Source: Epiperipatus broadwayi (taxonomy: Eukaryota > Onychophora > Udeonychophora > Euonychophora > Peripatidae). Taken from it: a DNA stretch of 64,000 nt. Positions 15,738-28,760 of this stretch are shown here, piece after piece (position 1 is the stretch's first letter; each line of letters begins with the position of its first letter). The stretch lies in the NCBI GenBank assembly GCA_028023455.1, contig JAQFVV010006312.1, forward strand, positions 2,893,898-2,957,897, read 5' to 3'. Under the pieces are notes generated by a model that worked only from the letters and a program-made list of their open reading frames with translations, searched no databases and was not told where the DNA came from. The translations under genes were made by a program, and so were the position numbers.

Positions 15738-16381
15738 TATAAAACATTTATTTAATTTTACTTTTCATAAAAGACTTTCAAAACTTCCAATATTTCTTAT
15801 AAATAAAATACTTTTTTGGCTTATGCTTTCTTAAAATAATTTTTACTTGCATGATCTCTACTCAGCTGTAAAGTAATATTCATGTTTTTTAGGTGGATGA
15901 GAATTTTCAAAGTTAAGACCAGATTTCTTTTTTTAGGTAAGCAGGTGTTACTGAACACAATTTACTATTAGGTGTTTTTAATTTGACCTGATTTCTGAAA
16001 AGTACATGAATAACATTTTTTTAAAAAGGTATATTATCTGATTGTTTTCAGTGTTTATAAAGACATATTTACACTGTGATAATGTAATGTACACATATCA
16101 TTTGGTACTTACGGATAATTCAACCAATGATGTATTATACTTACCGATTTCCCTTCTGGTAGACATCAACATTTTTTGCATGACAATGTTGTCATGGCAA
16201 CCAAGTGACTGGCATGATTAATCCATCAGAGTCAATTTTTTTTTTACCCGCAAGATTTAAAATTCGGAGAGAGGTTTGGGAAATTTTTTGATTTTTCTGT
16301 CTATTGTGATTTTGCTATCCATGGCATCACAGTGACTTTTTTGAGCACTTCTACTTTGAGATATTTGCGTTATTTGCATTT

Positions 16382-17280
16382 ATGATGGCTGAAGCTACAA
16401 CAACCTTATTTAATTTACTGAGTACGGAGGAAGAAGCAATCATCTTCTTACAAGACCACAGACTTCTCCCCAAAAGGAAATTGTGTCAAAATGGTCATGA
16501 AATGAAGAAGTATGTTCACAATTCTGAACCCAATTCGGTGAAACAATGGTGATGCAACTTGAAAGATTGTCTATCCCAAATCGCAATGAGAAAAAGCACA
16601 TGGTTCGATGGCTCCAAAATTACTTTTGTGACCGCTATACGTTTCATCTACAGTTGGTTCAAACAATTAACATCCATAACATTTTGTGTGGAGGAATTGA
16701 ATATTTCAGACAAAACTGTTATCGATTGGAACAACTACCTCCGCGAAGTTTGTACCTGGAGATTGTTAAGAAATGAAAGGTGGAAAATTGGAGGTCCCAA
16801 CACAATCAAGGAAATCGATGAAAGCCTTATCACAAAATGGAAGAACAATGCTGGAAGAGTCCTACCACAGCAATTGCTATTTGGTGGCATATTCAGAGAG
16901 ACTGACGAATGTTTTATTGTAGCCAGTCAAGATAGAAGTGCCTCTACTCTCATGCAAGAAATTTTGCAAAATGTACACGAAGGCTCGACTATCTACAGCG
17001 ATTGCTGGAAGGGATATAAGAGCGAAGAGTTAGCTGAGGCTAGATATGAATACCATCATGTTAATCACACATACAACTTCATAGACCCCACAACTGGTGT
17101 ACATACACAAAATGTTGAAAGGTTGTGGGGTTAGTCAAATGGCGTAATAAACAACACAGAGGGACAGCACATCAGCACCTGGATTCATATTTGAGTGAGT
17201 TTATGTGGAGGCGGTCATATAAAACTGATCCTTTCACTGCGATTTTGGAACATATATCCCAATTCAGTTCTCTGCAGTGA
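16382..17280 (+). pseudogene. Merlin-family transposase, broken
   Basis: About 300 codons from ATG 16382 to TGA 17278-17280. One in-frame stop (TGA 16550-16552) follows KQW, where the family usually has arginine (WRC), and one frameshift lies near 17130. The N-terminus has a decayed zinc-binding pattern (LCQNGHEM, then C-x5-C). The catalytic core matches IS1016/IS1595-like DDE transposases: IGGPNTIKEIDES (D about 146), GSTIYSDCWKGY (D about 207), HTQNVERLWG (E about 246), plus VNHTYNFIDPTTG. After the shift the expected C-terminal text resumes (KWRNKQHRG..., FMWRRSYKTDPF) up to the TGA. The enzyme would cut and paste the element through its terminal repeats. The remainder being clean suggests recent inactivation. 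Confidence 0.92.
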
Positions 17281-17299
17281 ACGCTATTTGTAAATAATT

Positions 17300-18015
17300 T
17301 TAATTTTTTTTCTAATAATTATAATTTTATAATTAATTATATTATTGAATATAGACAATAAGTAATCCAAATGCATGTAAAAGTAAGGTCACCATTAATG
17401 CCATATTCGCATTAAATCTTTATTTTACATGTACAAACATTTTTGGTAATATTTCTACAATGATCAAACTTCCACTTAATTATGTTTACTTTGTAAATAA
17501 TTTTCAATAATTTTTTTAATCAAATTAGCAATATACAGTACGTTTTTAAAATTACCAAATGCATGTTAAAGTACGGCATGTGATAACACGTTTTATACAA
17601 GATCACCATTAATGCCAGATTCTCATTAATCCGGGTAAAGTGTTTTTTATCTGTTTTTTTTTTTTAAAATTTACAAAATTTTTTGTTAATAAATAAGTAC
17701 GTTTTGAAAATTACCAAATGCATGTAAAAGTACAAAGCCAGATTTGCATTAAATCGTGTGTTTTTTATTTAGCTGTTTATTTTCAATTAAATATTTCTAC
17801 ACTTATCAAACTTCCACTTAATTACGTTTAATTTGCAAATAATTTTCAATAATTTTTTAAATCAAATTAGCAATATAAAGTACATTTTTATATTTTGTAT
17901 TGACCTTATTTTGTATTTCATGCATGTAAATTTTCAATAATTTTTTAAATCAAATTAGCAATATACAGTACGTTTTTATATTTTGTATTGACCTTATTTT
18001 GTATTTAATGCATGT
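17300..18015. repeat. internal tandem repeats of the Merlin element
   Basis: Words such as CCAAATGCATGTAAAAGTA, CAAACTTCCACTTAATTA and TCAAATTAGCAATATA recur at about 17370, 17460-17530, 17550, 17720, 17810-17870 and 17945-17965. The last ~110 bp (TTTTCAATAATTTTTTAAAT ... TTGTATTGACC) is repeated directly side by side. This is non-coding filler between transposase and 3' end. Confidence 0.8.
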
Positions 18016-18285
18016 AAATTTTTGTTTTTTTTTGTATTTTTTTTAATTTTGTATTTTTTTTTTCAGGACCAAGAAACATGGTGGTGTTCGTTTTCTGCCC
18101 ACCAAGAAGCCATCTAAAAAACCACGTGACTGTATTACCCCCCCTTTTTTTTTTAATATGTAAATTTTTTTTAAATTTTTATATTTTGCCATGTGACCAT
18201 TTTTTTTATTTTTAACACGTGACCTGCATCAGATTTTTGTCTATTTTTTATGTTTTTAATATTTTTTATGTTTTTTATCACGTGA

Positions 18286-18469
18286 TCAACCAATGACATA
18301 TTACCCTGAAGGCATATCAGTCTAATCTTGCGATTTTTAACGTACCGTGTTCATGTGATCTGCAGATACATTTTAGCGACTAAATGTGTCTGCAGATCAC
18401 TTGGAGACGTTATCTTAAAACTCGCAACATTAGACTGATATGCCTTCAGGGTAATACATCATCGGTTGA
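18286..18469. repeat. near-perfect hairpin at the Merlin 3' end
   Basis: A 184-bp palindrome centred at about 18377 with ~85-bp arms. TCAACCAATGAC...TTACCCTGAAGGCATATCAG on the left pairs with CTGATATGCCTTCAGGGTAA...GGTTGA on the right, and GTGATCTGCAGA with TCTGCAGATCAC near the centre. Both outer edges carry the element's own sub-terminal TIR words, so the TIR is present twice at this end. Confidence 0.9.
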
Positions 18470-18493
18470 ATTATCTGTAAGAACCTATCATTT

Positions 18494-19236
18494 TTAATTC
18501 TGCTATTTTTTCCTTGATATGCATTTTTTGAGCATTACACACATTGAATGAAAAAGTGATGTGTCCAAAATTTTATTATAAGCATTTTTGCTCTAAGTAA
18601 AAATTCAAAGTCGACAGTCTGTACAATATTATTAGTAACAGTACATCTAGTTTATATTGAAGAAAAAACAAAATAATCAGCAATAGTTTGAATCATCTAG
18701 CAAATATTTGCTATTATTGTTTCTCTTTGAAGACTTGATGAATGAATTTTTATCCTACAATGAGAATTTTAATGCTGTTTTATCTTTTACACATACATTA
18801 TAATTCTTGGGAGTAAAGAAGTAGACAGTATTAAAATATATAACTATCAACGTTTTGGAAACATAATCTTTGTCTCCTGCTGAATAAAAAAAATATTAGT
18901 AGAAAGTTATAAAAAATAAAAAATATTAGGTAGTTATGTACTTTAATATTCTGTAAAGCTACTCCCAAAAGTTATCATCTTTTGCCATGAAAACTTTCAC
19001 TTCAACACACATATATAAAATAGACCAAGTGCCTCTCGTTAGATGAAAATTAAAATTAGAAAATGTAAATCACCACTCCCCCTTCCAATATTATGTGGCA
19101 ATGCTATCTTGTAAATAAAAAAGCTTGAATTTCAACAGCATGACCAAGAAATAATCTCTACATGTTGTTTGAAATTTAAACTTTTTTGTACACAATGTTG
19201 CATTGCTGAAAAACAATGTTAGGGGGAGTAGTTGAC

Positions 19237-19312
<76 letters not shown>

Positions 19313-19735
19313 GCTATTTTTTGATACTATATTTGAAAAATTAGATTACTGCATAAATATTATGCAAGCATATTAAGAGTGAATATTTCCAATTGCCAAA
19401 TAAATAATGTTAATATCTTGGAGAAATTTGTGTTTGTCTGTCAAACTAAGTGAGTCCTATTTTGTCTGCAATCCAAAATCTTATATAAAAATAAATTAAG
19501 ATAATAACAACTGTAAAAAGTACTGCATTGAAATTTTCTCTTTTTAATATTTCCATGCTAGAATCACTAATTTTCTCTTTTAATCCTTACTTAGACCCGT
19601 AATAAGATTACATATTCACTGAATAAAATTTTGTTTTGATTGTTGTCATTTAAATTTATCTTGCAAATAAATTATTGGGTTGCAAACAAATATGTAATAT
19701 TTAAATACAAGTAGAGTATATATAATTTAAATGGG
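18494..19735. other. intron 2 stretch, no gene seen
   Basis: AT-rich, with a TA array at about 19239-19312 that includes GTATATATATATACATA palindromes. Nothing else recognised. Confidence 0.45.
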
Positions 19736-20377
19736 ATGTAATTGCAGTGGATTTTAATCCAGACTTTCAATCTCCCTTTAGACATACACTACATCCTATA
19801 CAACCAATGGACATGATCACATAAATATATAAAAGATAAATGATCTCCAATATATGTATTTCATGCTGAACCAGCACTCATCAGTGGATTCAGATCCTTA
19901 TATTCTATGCACATTTATAATCAGTGGTCAGTTTATATTAAGATTAAAAATCTTCAAACTTTAATAGATGGGCTTCAATTCTCTCTACTCTCTAACTCTT
20001 CAGCCATTCATATCATTGAAAATCTGATGATGGTATATTCAAAGCTCTTGTTTTCCAATTTTGTTGTTATATCCATGTTGACTGTAAGGCATTCTGATCT
20101 CTCATATGTAGAACCTTAAACCCCTTTAAATACACAGAAGAGGTATGGGCAGAACACAGGCTGAATATGTAATATTTAAACCCAAGTAAAGTATATATAC
20201 TTTAAACTAGATGTAATTTGAGGGATTTGAACCCAAACTTTCAAGCTCCCTTTAGTCATTTACTCCATCCTATGCAACTGATACATATGACCACATAATA
20301 TGAAAAAGATAAATGATCTCCAATATAAGTATTTTGTGCTAAAACAACACTCATCAGGTGGTCCAGATCATCATCTC

Positions 20378-20412
<35 letters not shown>

Positions 20413-20600
20413 TATATGATATATACTGAGTACTGAGTATATCTCTGAGTATATATATATATATACTCAGTACTCAGTTTATATTAAGATAGCAAATCTG
20501 AAAACTTTAAGGGACAGGCTTCAATCCTCTCCACTGTTCAACTTTTCAGCCATCCATATCATTAAAAAAAACTGTTGGTGATATGTTCAAAGTACAATTG
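19736..20600 (-). repeat. two tandem copies of the tRNA-like repeat family
   Basis: Two direct copies with a period of about 480 bp: GATAAATGATCTCCAATATA recurs near 19836 and 20318. In minus-strand sense each has a tRNA-like segment ending GGGTTCAAATCCC (reverse complement GGGATTTGAACCC at 20222), preceded by TGACTAAAGGGAGCTTGAAA. GGTTCAAATCC is a good box B; box A is degenerate. The end motif (ACACAGAAGAGGTATGGGCA near 20140) separates the copies. This subfamily differs from the 10-15 kb copies in the tRNA-like part. The 70-residue ORF at 19907-20119 lies inside and is not a gene. Confidence 0.75.
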
Positions 20601-20870
20601 GAGAATGGAGAGGATTGAAAATTGTCCATTAAAGTTTGAAAATTTGCTATCTTAATATAAACCAAGCACTGATTATGTATGCATGTGGAAGATGATGGTC
20701 TGGAGCAATTGATGAATGCTGGTTCAGCATGAAATAAGTATATTGGAAGTCAGTTATCTTTTTCACATGTATGTGGTCATATGTATTGATTATTTAGAAT
20801 GGAGCAGATGATTAAAATGAGCTTGAAAATCTGGGTTCAAATCCCCTTTATATATATATATATATGTTAG
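20600..20870 (+). repeat. inverted arm of the tRNA-like repeat next to the tandem pair
   Basis: Reverse complement of part of 20220-20595, including the tRNA-like end CTGGGTTCAAATCCC near 20833, so 20220-20850 forms a second palindromic pair. A TA run follows at 20851-20867. Confidence 0.75.
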
Positions 20871-20879
20871 ATATTAACA

Positions 20880-22800
20880 TTTTCATAGGTTTTTTTAATT
20901 AATACAGAATAGAAATAAAGAGATCATATTTACGTAGACTGATAATTCTACATTTTGATTTTGCCAGAAAACGATCAATTACTAATTTATATTCCTGAGG
21001 CTAAACAATTTTTTTTATTAATTCATACAATAGCTCTTACTTCAAAATCAGGAATCTATGAGCGAATAATCCAAAACAAACTTATTAGTCAGCAATATTT
21101 TTGTTCATAATTTTTAAATTTATATAACATCTAGTTTTTTGTGTATATTAATATTATTTTTGACCATTTATTGTTTTCAGTTTGAAAATTATATCATATT
21201 TATTATTATTCAAACAGAAAGTCACTTTTTATAAATTTATTATTTTTTACCATCTTTCTGTATTTGGAAGATATCAATTTTTTTTTTTGACATGATCATA
21301 TATATTTAGATAAAAGATAAATATTTCATACATTTAAAGAACAATTTGTAGGGTTAATACAAAGCAGCATATAATTCAGTAATAATTAGTTAATTAAAGT
21401 GAATGAGAAGTTATATAATATATTTTTATATAGTGTATTTTTTGTATATTTTGTATAATTATTATTTTTGCTTCATGGTAAATTTTATGTTTGTATTTTA
21501 TGTGTATAAATATTTGCTTATGTTTTAATTAGTTTTGATTGTAATTACTTTTATATAAAAATAATAGATGTTACTATATATGCAATGTAAATTAAAGCTT
21601 TAAAATAGTTTGCATTCATATTGAGTATAGCATAAAATGTTTTCTGAAAAAAGCTTTTTGGATTATTGTTTTAATAAATACAAAGAGTTATTGTTGTTTT
21701 ATAATGGTATTTTATATTATATTATTTACTTAAAAAGTATATACATAATAGACATAGTAACAATACATAGCAGAACAAAGATTTTTCAAAATTGAAACTA
21801 GTGCACTTCTGTATATATATATATATATATATAATTTTCTGATATACTTCTATTATATAAACCTACATTATAAACTAAAAGCAGTTCTACTTTAGATTTA
21901 AATGTTGATCAAAAAATACTATTATTATAGAAAATGTGATAGTTTCAAGGTCAGTTTTTAAATGGTATTTTACCTGACATGTAAGTGAAATTTATCTGCA
22001 AGTATTTGAAGCATTCTTTAAAATTATTATCTATATTCAAAACCCTACGAATCTTTATATATATAGGCTAGAAGGGAACAGTAGAAGTAGATTGTATTTT
22101 AGAAATAGAAGCTATGTATTTCAAAACTGTAATATATTTAAGAGATTTAACATAAAAAAAAAGATAATAAAGACTAATCAAATGTAAAATAAATATTAAT
22201 GTTAATTAAAAAAAAACAAATCTATTAAGAAAGACAGTATTAAAAATTGCTATGCCTCATCTTCAGAAATTTTCCATTAAATTTAATTAAAACATAAATT
22301 GTTCTAAAATTAAAATTTAAGATAATAGTTCAAATGTGAAAAAGTTTAAGGACTGTCTGACACATAAGTAGTCTTTTTAAAAACCAATAATTCCTCAATT
22401 GTCAAAAAAACAAAAACAATTCACTAATAAATTTTCAATTGAAACAAGGCAATGCAGGAAGAAAATAAAAAATAAGAAAATTATTCATTAGAAAAATCGA
22501 ATTTATAAAATTTGGTAAATTACTAACAACATTACGCATGTGTGTGTATATATATATATATATGTGGAGTTGAATTGATAATGAAAATTATAAAAAAAAG
22601 TTTTATAAGTATAACCCAGCATTATGACATTGAAACAAAGTTTGTTGCAATATCTAAATGGTTGACACTTGGTAAAATAGGGAGATATCAAAAAGCTGTA
22701 TATTTTTTACTTGTATCTGTTAGTATAGAAGAATAAAAGAAAAGTATAGATTTCGCAATTAAACATTTTTTTGAAATAAGAAATATTTTAAATTAAGAAC
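20880..22800. other. intron 2 stretch with nothing recognised
   Basis: AT-rich, with a TA run at about 21813-21832. The last ~250 bp may belong to the RTE remnant that follows, but the similarity there is too weak to call. Confidence 0.4.
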
Positions 22801-22979
22801 TGAGATATACAATTAAATTATAAACATTGAAAAAAATTTCAGGAAATTAATGAAACTATTATCAATATCTTAAAAGGAATGGTGAAGAAATTCCAAAATT
22901 ACTGAAAAAGATGTAAGGAATGTCTAATGGATATACATGTATTAGATGATTAGAAAAAATGCAAAATTAATATTACAAA

Positions 22980-23430
22980 TTTTAAAAAAGCTCTAAAAGA
23001 ATATATTAAAAATTATAGCCCTATCACTTCTCTATGACTTTATGTAAGTATTTTTACCAAAATTACTACAATTTCTCTGCAGAAAATTTGGATTAAAATC
23101 AACTACAAGAACAAGATATATTCCAAAATGATTTTATCATAGCAGTTCAGATCAATTATTTAAAAAAGCAATGATTTTAAATTGCCTTGTATAGATTCCA
23201 AAAAGCCATTTTAGTCATAAGTATTTCAGCTGAGATTAAAAAAGCAGACTAGCGATTTTTAAATTTTGGAGAATATTTATCAAATACAACAATAATGATT
23301 AACGTTGATAAAGATATAAATTAAAAGCCATTATATATTTTCAAAACTTTTTTAGCAGTTATAGTTGAAGTATTTTTAGAATTTTAATGGAAAACTTTAG
23401 GAAATAAAATAAAAAATTTTAAAGACATCA
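22980..23430 (+). mobile_element. decayed RTE-type reverse transcriptase fragment
   Basis: Stop-ridden text in plus-strand sense resembling RTE fingers/palm: KNYSPITSL (RTE usually NYRPISLL), then SIFTKI, KIYSKMIL, SNDFKLPCIDSKKPF (the region before the first catalytic D) and ILENIYQ. All are in expected order but with many stops. It ends at the microsatellite-like junction at 23430, where a minus-strand LINE ends. The assignment rests on motif order and is moderate. Confidence 0.5.
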
Positions 23431-25315
23431 TCATCATTATTATTATCATTATCATCATCGTCGTCATTATTATTATGTTTCAAAGATACTTTATTACTTT
23501 CTTTGGTTTACATAGTTTCTATTACATTGCATTTACAATTTGATTTAGCATAAATTACAGTTTTGGTTTAAATTTTTTTAAATATAACTTTTTTCTTGTG
23601 GCAATTTTGAACTTGTTCCTTGTTTTATAGTTTATAAATAATGCAGTAGCCTCAGTGTTTTCAATTGTCTTTGTTTTGCATATCTCATAGTCTTGATTGT
23701 GTTTTTTAAAAAGTGATCAAGTTGTGGCATATAAATCTGGTCTAATGATAGATTTATATCTATCTTTGATTTGTATTAATTTATTAATGAATGTGGCAGA
23801 ATCATGTTGAGCATTTTTTCTCATTATAAAGCTGCATCTCATGCACCAAAAATATATAGGATAAATGTAGCTGCCCTGATGCTTGGTATCGATTGGCTCT
23901 GATATGCATTAATAACTTGCTCCAATCATGGTATTTTATCTTCTATATATGTTAGCATGCCATTTGTCTTATTTTTGTCAAAGCTTCACAGGTGTAAATT
24001 AGGTGTTCAATTGTTTTTTGCACTCTGTGGCATAGTTCATAAAATGGATCTATGTCCCTATATATCACTTTTATAGTAGAGAAAAAAGGTCATGGGTATA
24101 GCAGTGAGGTTCATTTTTATTATAAAATTGAAGAACTTAGGTTCCAGTGCCCATCACTTGAATTGTTTAATTAATTTTTTGTTATCTATTTCCAACATTG
24201 GTGAAGGTTCATTTGCATTAGTTTCTTTATTTATTAGATTGTATATTTCCCAATATGAATATTTGTTCTCATGTTCCGGTATGTCCTTATCAGTTTTACA
24301 TTAATAAATTATGAATGAGATGTATGCTGCTGGTGATGGTGGTCTGTCAGTAGGAGTAACTTAAATTAGGTGTTTTAGTTTCAGTAAGTGTTTCATAGTG
24401 GTAATAATTGCATTTTTCAACTTTTGTATATGGAAGATTTCAACTGCGTGGAGACCAAGTCCATTTTTTATTAGTGATTGAGACATTTTTCTATTCTATA
24501 TGGCAACTGACTTCTTGGACCAGAATAGCTGATTACATATTGGTTTGATTTTTTTTTTATGAAAGCTTTTGATAATTCGATAATTGGTGAATAATAGCTG
24601 ATTCTTGTCATAATTAGTTGGTTAATTAATGCACATTGGAGAAGTCATACATATAAGTCTTCAAAAGGGAATCAGCAATCCACTTTATTTCTTCCTTAAT
24701 TCTGTTTTGGATTTGACATCTCATCTCCATGATCCCCAAATAAAATGGGAAACCCAGGAAAGATGTTGGTTTTGACTGATAGATTGTCACACATGGTCTG
24801 TCTATGAATAGAGACCATGCTGAAGTTTTTTCTTGATTGAATTTGAGCTTATAGTGTACAGTGTATTTTTTCAGTAGCTGCTGCAGTTGGAGAATTTGTT
24901 TTTTTGGATGAGAGAAAAAACTGTAATGTCATCCATGAATGCTAAATAAGCTATGTGCTGTGTTGTTCCAGGTATCTGAATCCCATCAAATGTTTTCGGT
25001 ATCTTATTAATGAGAAGATTAATGTAGTATATAAAAAGCAGTGCACTAAGTGTTTATTCTTGTGATAAAGAATGGTTTGGTGTGAAAGATGGGTGATTTT
25101 TTTCCATTGATAGATATATGTATTTCTCTATTGATAAGTAGGTTCTCAATGATGTATAGATGTGTTCTAGGGATGTTGGTGCTTTTGAGCATTTCAAGCA
25201 AAATTTTAATGTTAACTGAATCAAATGCAGCCTTAATATCCGGTTGAACTACAATAGGTGCATATTTTTTCTTATGTCTAATCGATGTGAGTACTGCCTT
25301 GAAAAGTACTGCTGC
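23430..25315 (-). mobile_element. decayed non-LTR retrotransposon, ORF2 RT and C-terminal part
   Basis: Minus-strand text reads as reverse transcriptase from about 25246 downward: DIKAAFDSVN, then IENLLIN, then AYLAFMDDI (24926-24957), the catalytic box in which MDD replaces the usual ADD, then a LGFPFYLG-like thumb motif. Further 3', TIEHLIYTCEAL (near 24010) resembles the Cys/His C-terminal region of LINE ORF2. It ends in a mixed TCATTA repeat at 23430-23475, a plausible 3' tail. Stops and shifts are frequent. The 5' end is cut at the ATT array at 25322. It may be the partner of the ORF1 remnant at 5.6-7.7 kb, but that is only a guess. Confidence 0.7.
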
Positions 25316-25321
25316 TGCTGC

Positions 25322-26985
<1,664 letters not shown>

Positions 26986-26989
26986 TTTT

Positions 26990-27200
26990 TTTAAATAAAA
27001 TAATCCTTAATCGTCGAATTAATTTAATAATCCTGTGACCCGAACGCTATACCACCGTTCGTTTTTTTAGGAGTAGACAACTCGTGAAACGTACTCATTA
27101 TTAACCCACGCAAATCACCCAGCAGAGAGAGTTTTGTGAAATCTGCTATTCCCCTCCCTCTACAAATGTAGCGAACAGACCATCGTTTTTCGAATTAATT
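26990..27200. promoter_or_regulatory. candidate intronic regulatory segment
   Basis: About 200 bp with clearly higher GC and lower repeat content than its surroundings (for example CCTGTGACCCGAACGC, CACGCAAATCACCCAGCAG, TTCCCCTCCCTC). No ORF, box A/B or transposon end explains it. A conserved element or alternative first exon of Pitx is possible; the only evidence is composition. Confidence 0.25.
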
Positions 27201-27209
27201 TAAATTGCA

Positions 27210-28405
27210 ATGATAAAAATAGTAATAATGAAAATACTGTAAATCTTGTAATCAGATAGAATAATGATAAAATAAACAAAAAAAAAAGTAACTAATAAGA
27301 CTACCTATTATAAAAGCAAAAATATCCATAGCAACCCTTTTTTAGTGCATGTGCGTGTGTGCAATTGTGAAACTTCAAACTATATAACTTTGAATGGACA
27401 ACTAGAGGAGTTTTTTTTTTTTAAATAAATCTTCTTTAATGTAACACTAAATTGAGAAAAAAAAGAAAAGACTTTTTATTCATAAAAATTATGCTTAAGA
27501 AAAAATATGCATTTCTTAAGTTGATATAAATTATATTTAATTATTGATTGCAAAAGATATACACCTAACTTTTATTACGATTAACTTAAGTTTACTGATC
27601 AGTGATTTTTTTTTTCTTCAACAACTTTTTTAAAAATACAGTAAGTATCAAAATACTTGAAGTAACGAGAAAAATATTTTTATGTAAAGAAACTAAATTC
27701 AAATAGATAGGTATGTAGGGTTATACGCAAAATCATCAGATAAGAACTTAATCTGCAGTAAATACAGATATAAATATCACACTGATAATGTGCTCATTAT
27801 ATATATCCTTTATTATTCGTCTATGGTAGGAGAATTGCTTTAGAGATCATTGTCTTGCAATTAATTATTTAATGACTTGTTTACTTAACTTTTTACTATA
27901 TATGTATATACTAGCATTGTTTATGTACATATATTTTATAAAATAGTTTTAAATATTAAAATTCTTAATCGCGAAGAAAAAGTAAGATGATAAAATAAGT
28001 TTTATTAACAGGCTAACAACTAATGACAATTTGTTAGAAATGACGATCGAATGTACTGCTCGCTTAGTCATAGCGTATACTGTTTTAAGTACAGATATGT
28101 TTCAGGGTAGAACTTCAACATATCACACGCAGACACACATTTAGTGACTTTTCTTTTAAGACTACATCAATAAGTATCACCAAATTAAAATCTAAAATAT
28201 TATTAAATAATCAACAGCAGCAATGCTTAATTTAAAATTTTCATAATATAAATTAGTATTAATCTATACCTAAAATATTAGCCATAATTTTACTTTGTCT
28301 TTATGAACTTATATATATATATTAAATGCTAGATTATAAGTTTGCGTTTTTAAATATTTTTTCAAACCATAACTATTTCCTATAGAATCTTCTCATGAAA
28401 ACCAT
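27210..28405. other. intron 2 stretch with nothing recognised
   Basis: AT-rich, with no supported feature. Confidence 0.4.
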
Positions 28406-28409
28406 TTAA

Positions 28410-28760
28410 ATTGAGCTATGAAAACGGCAAATAATGGGATTAGTTGGGACCTTTTATTACAACTTGCCCCCTTCTGACATTTAGTACAACACAACTTGAC
28501 AGTTTGCGCGAACAAAATTTAATATTCACTCCATCGCTGAAATAGCAAAGGCTGGTAGTTCTGTAGAGAATTACCATTTATCACTCTCTCTAGTATTACC
28601 AAAGATTGATTGAACATGGCAGAGCAAAACGTGATAAATGAGTGTTTAACACTGAGTTTTCAGATCTTTCCTTCGTAACCTCTTATCAAACTATTTAGTC
28701 GAGTGTGTGTGCACGCGAGAATGTGCTCCTTTCTTCCTCTAAATTTAAATAATCATTGTC
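28410..28760. promoter_or_regulatory. candidate intronic regulatory segment with a K50 site
   Basis: A second island of high sequence complexity in intron 2. It contains GGGATTAG (GGATTA 28437-28442, the TAATCC-type site read by Pitx and Otx), TTTGCGCGAAC, ACTCCATCGCTG and GTGTGTGTGCACGCGAG. A single 6-bp site is weak evidence; the composition is what sets the segment apart. Confidence 0.25.

Larger units (their letters stand above)
16104..18485 (+). mobile_element. Merlin-type DNA transposon, complete but degenerate
   Basis: Ends are inverted repeats of about 34 bp: GGTACTTACGGATAATTCAA at 16104 against, on the other strand, GGTTCTTACAGATAATTCAA ending at 18485, both continuing CC(A/G)ATGATGTATTA. 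The flanks carry a perfect 8-bp duplication TATCATTT at 16096-16103 and 18486-18493. An 8-9 bp target duplication is the known Merlin (IS1016-related) size. Inside are a single-ORF transposase pseudogene in plus orientation (16382-17280), a ~700-bp region of internal repeats, and a strong hairpin at the 3' end. The perfect target duplication suggests moderately recent insertion; the broken ORF means it could move only with help. Confidence 0.93.

Noticed and set aside
18061-18160. Possible extra exon of the Merlin element after a TTTTTTTTCAG acceptor (TKKHGGVRFLPTKKPSKK)
   Set aside because: The transposase already has its full C-terminus and stop at 17280; a lysine-rich stretch after a T-run is not enough.
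28615-28680. Short ORF MAEQNVINECLTLSF with a fair start context
   Set aside because: Only 20 codons, no donor site, no homology; a chance ORF in a possible regulatory segment.
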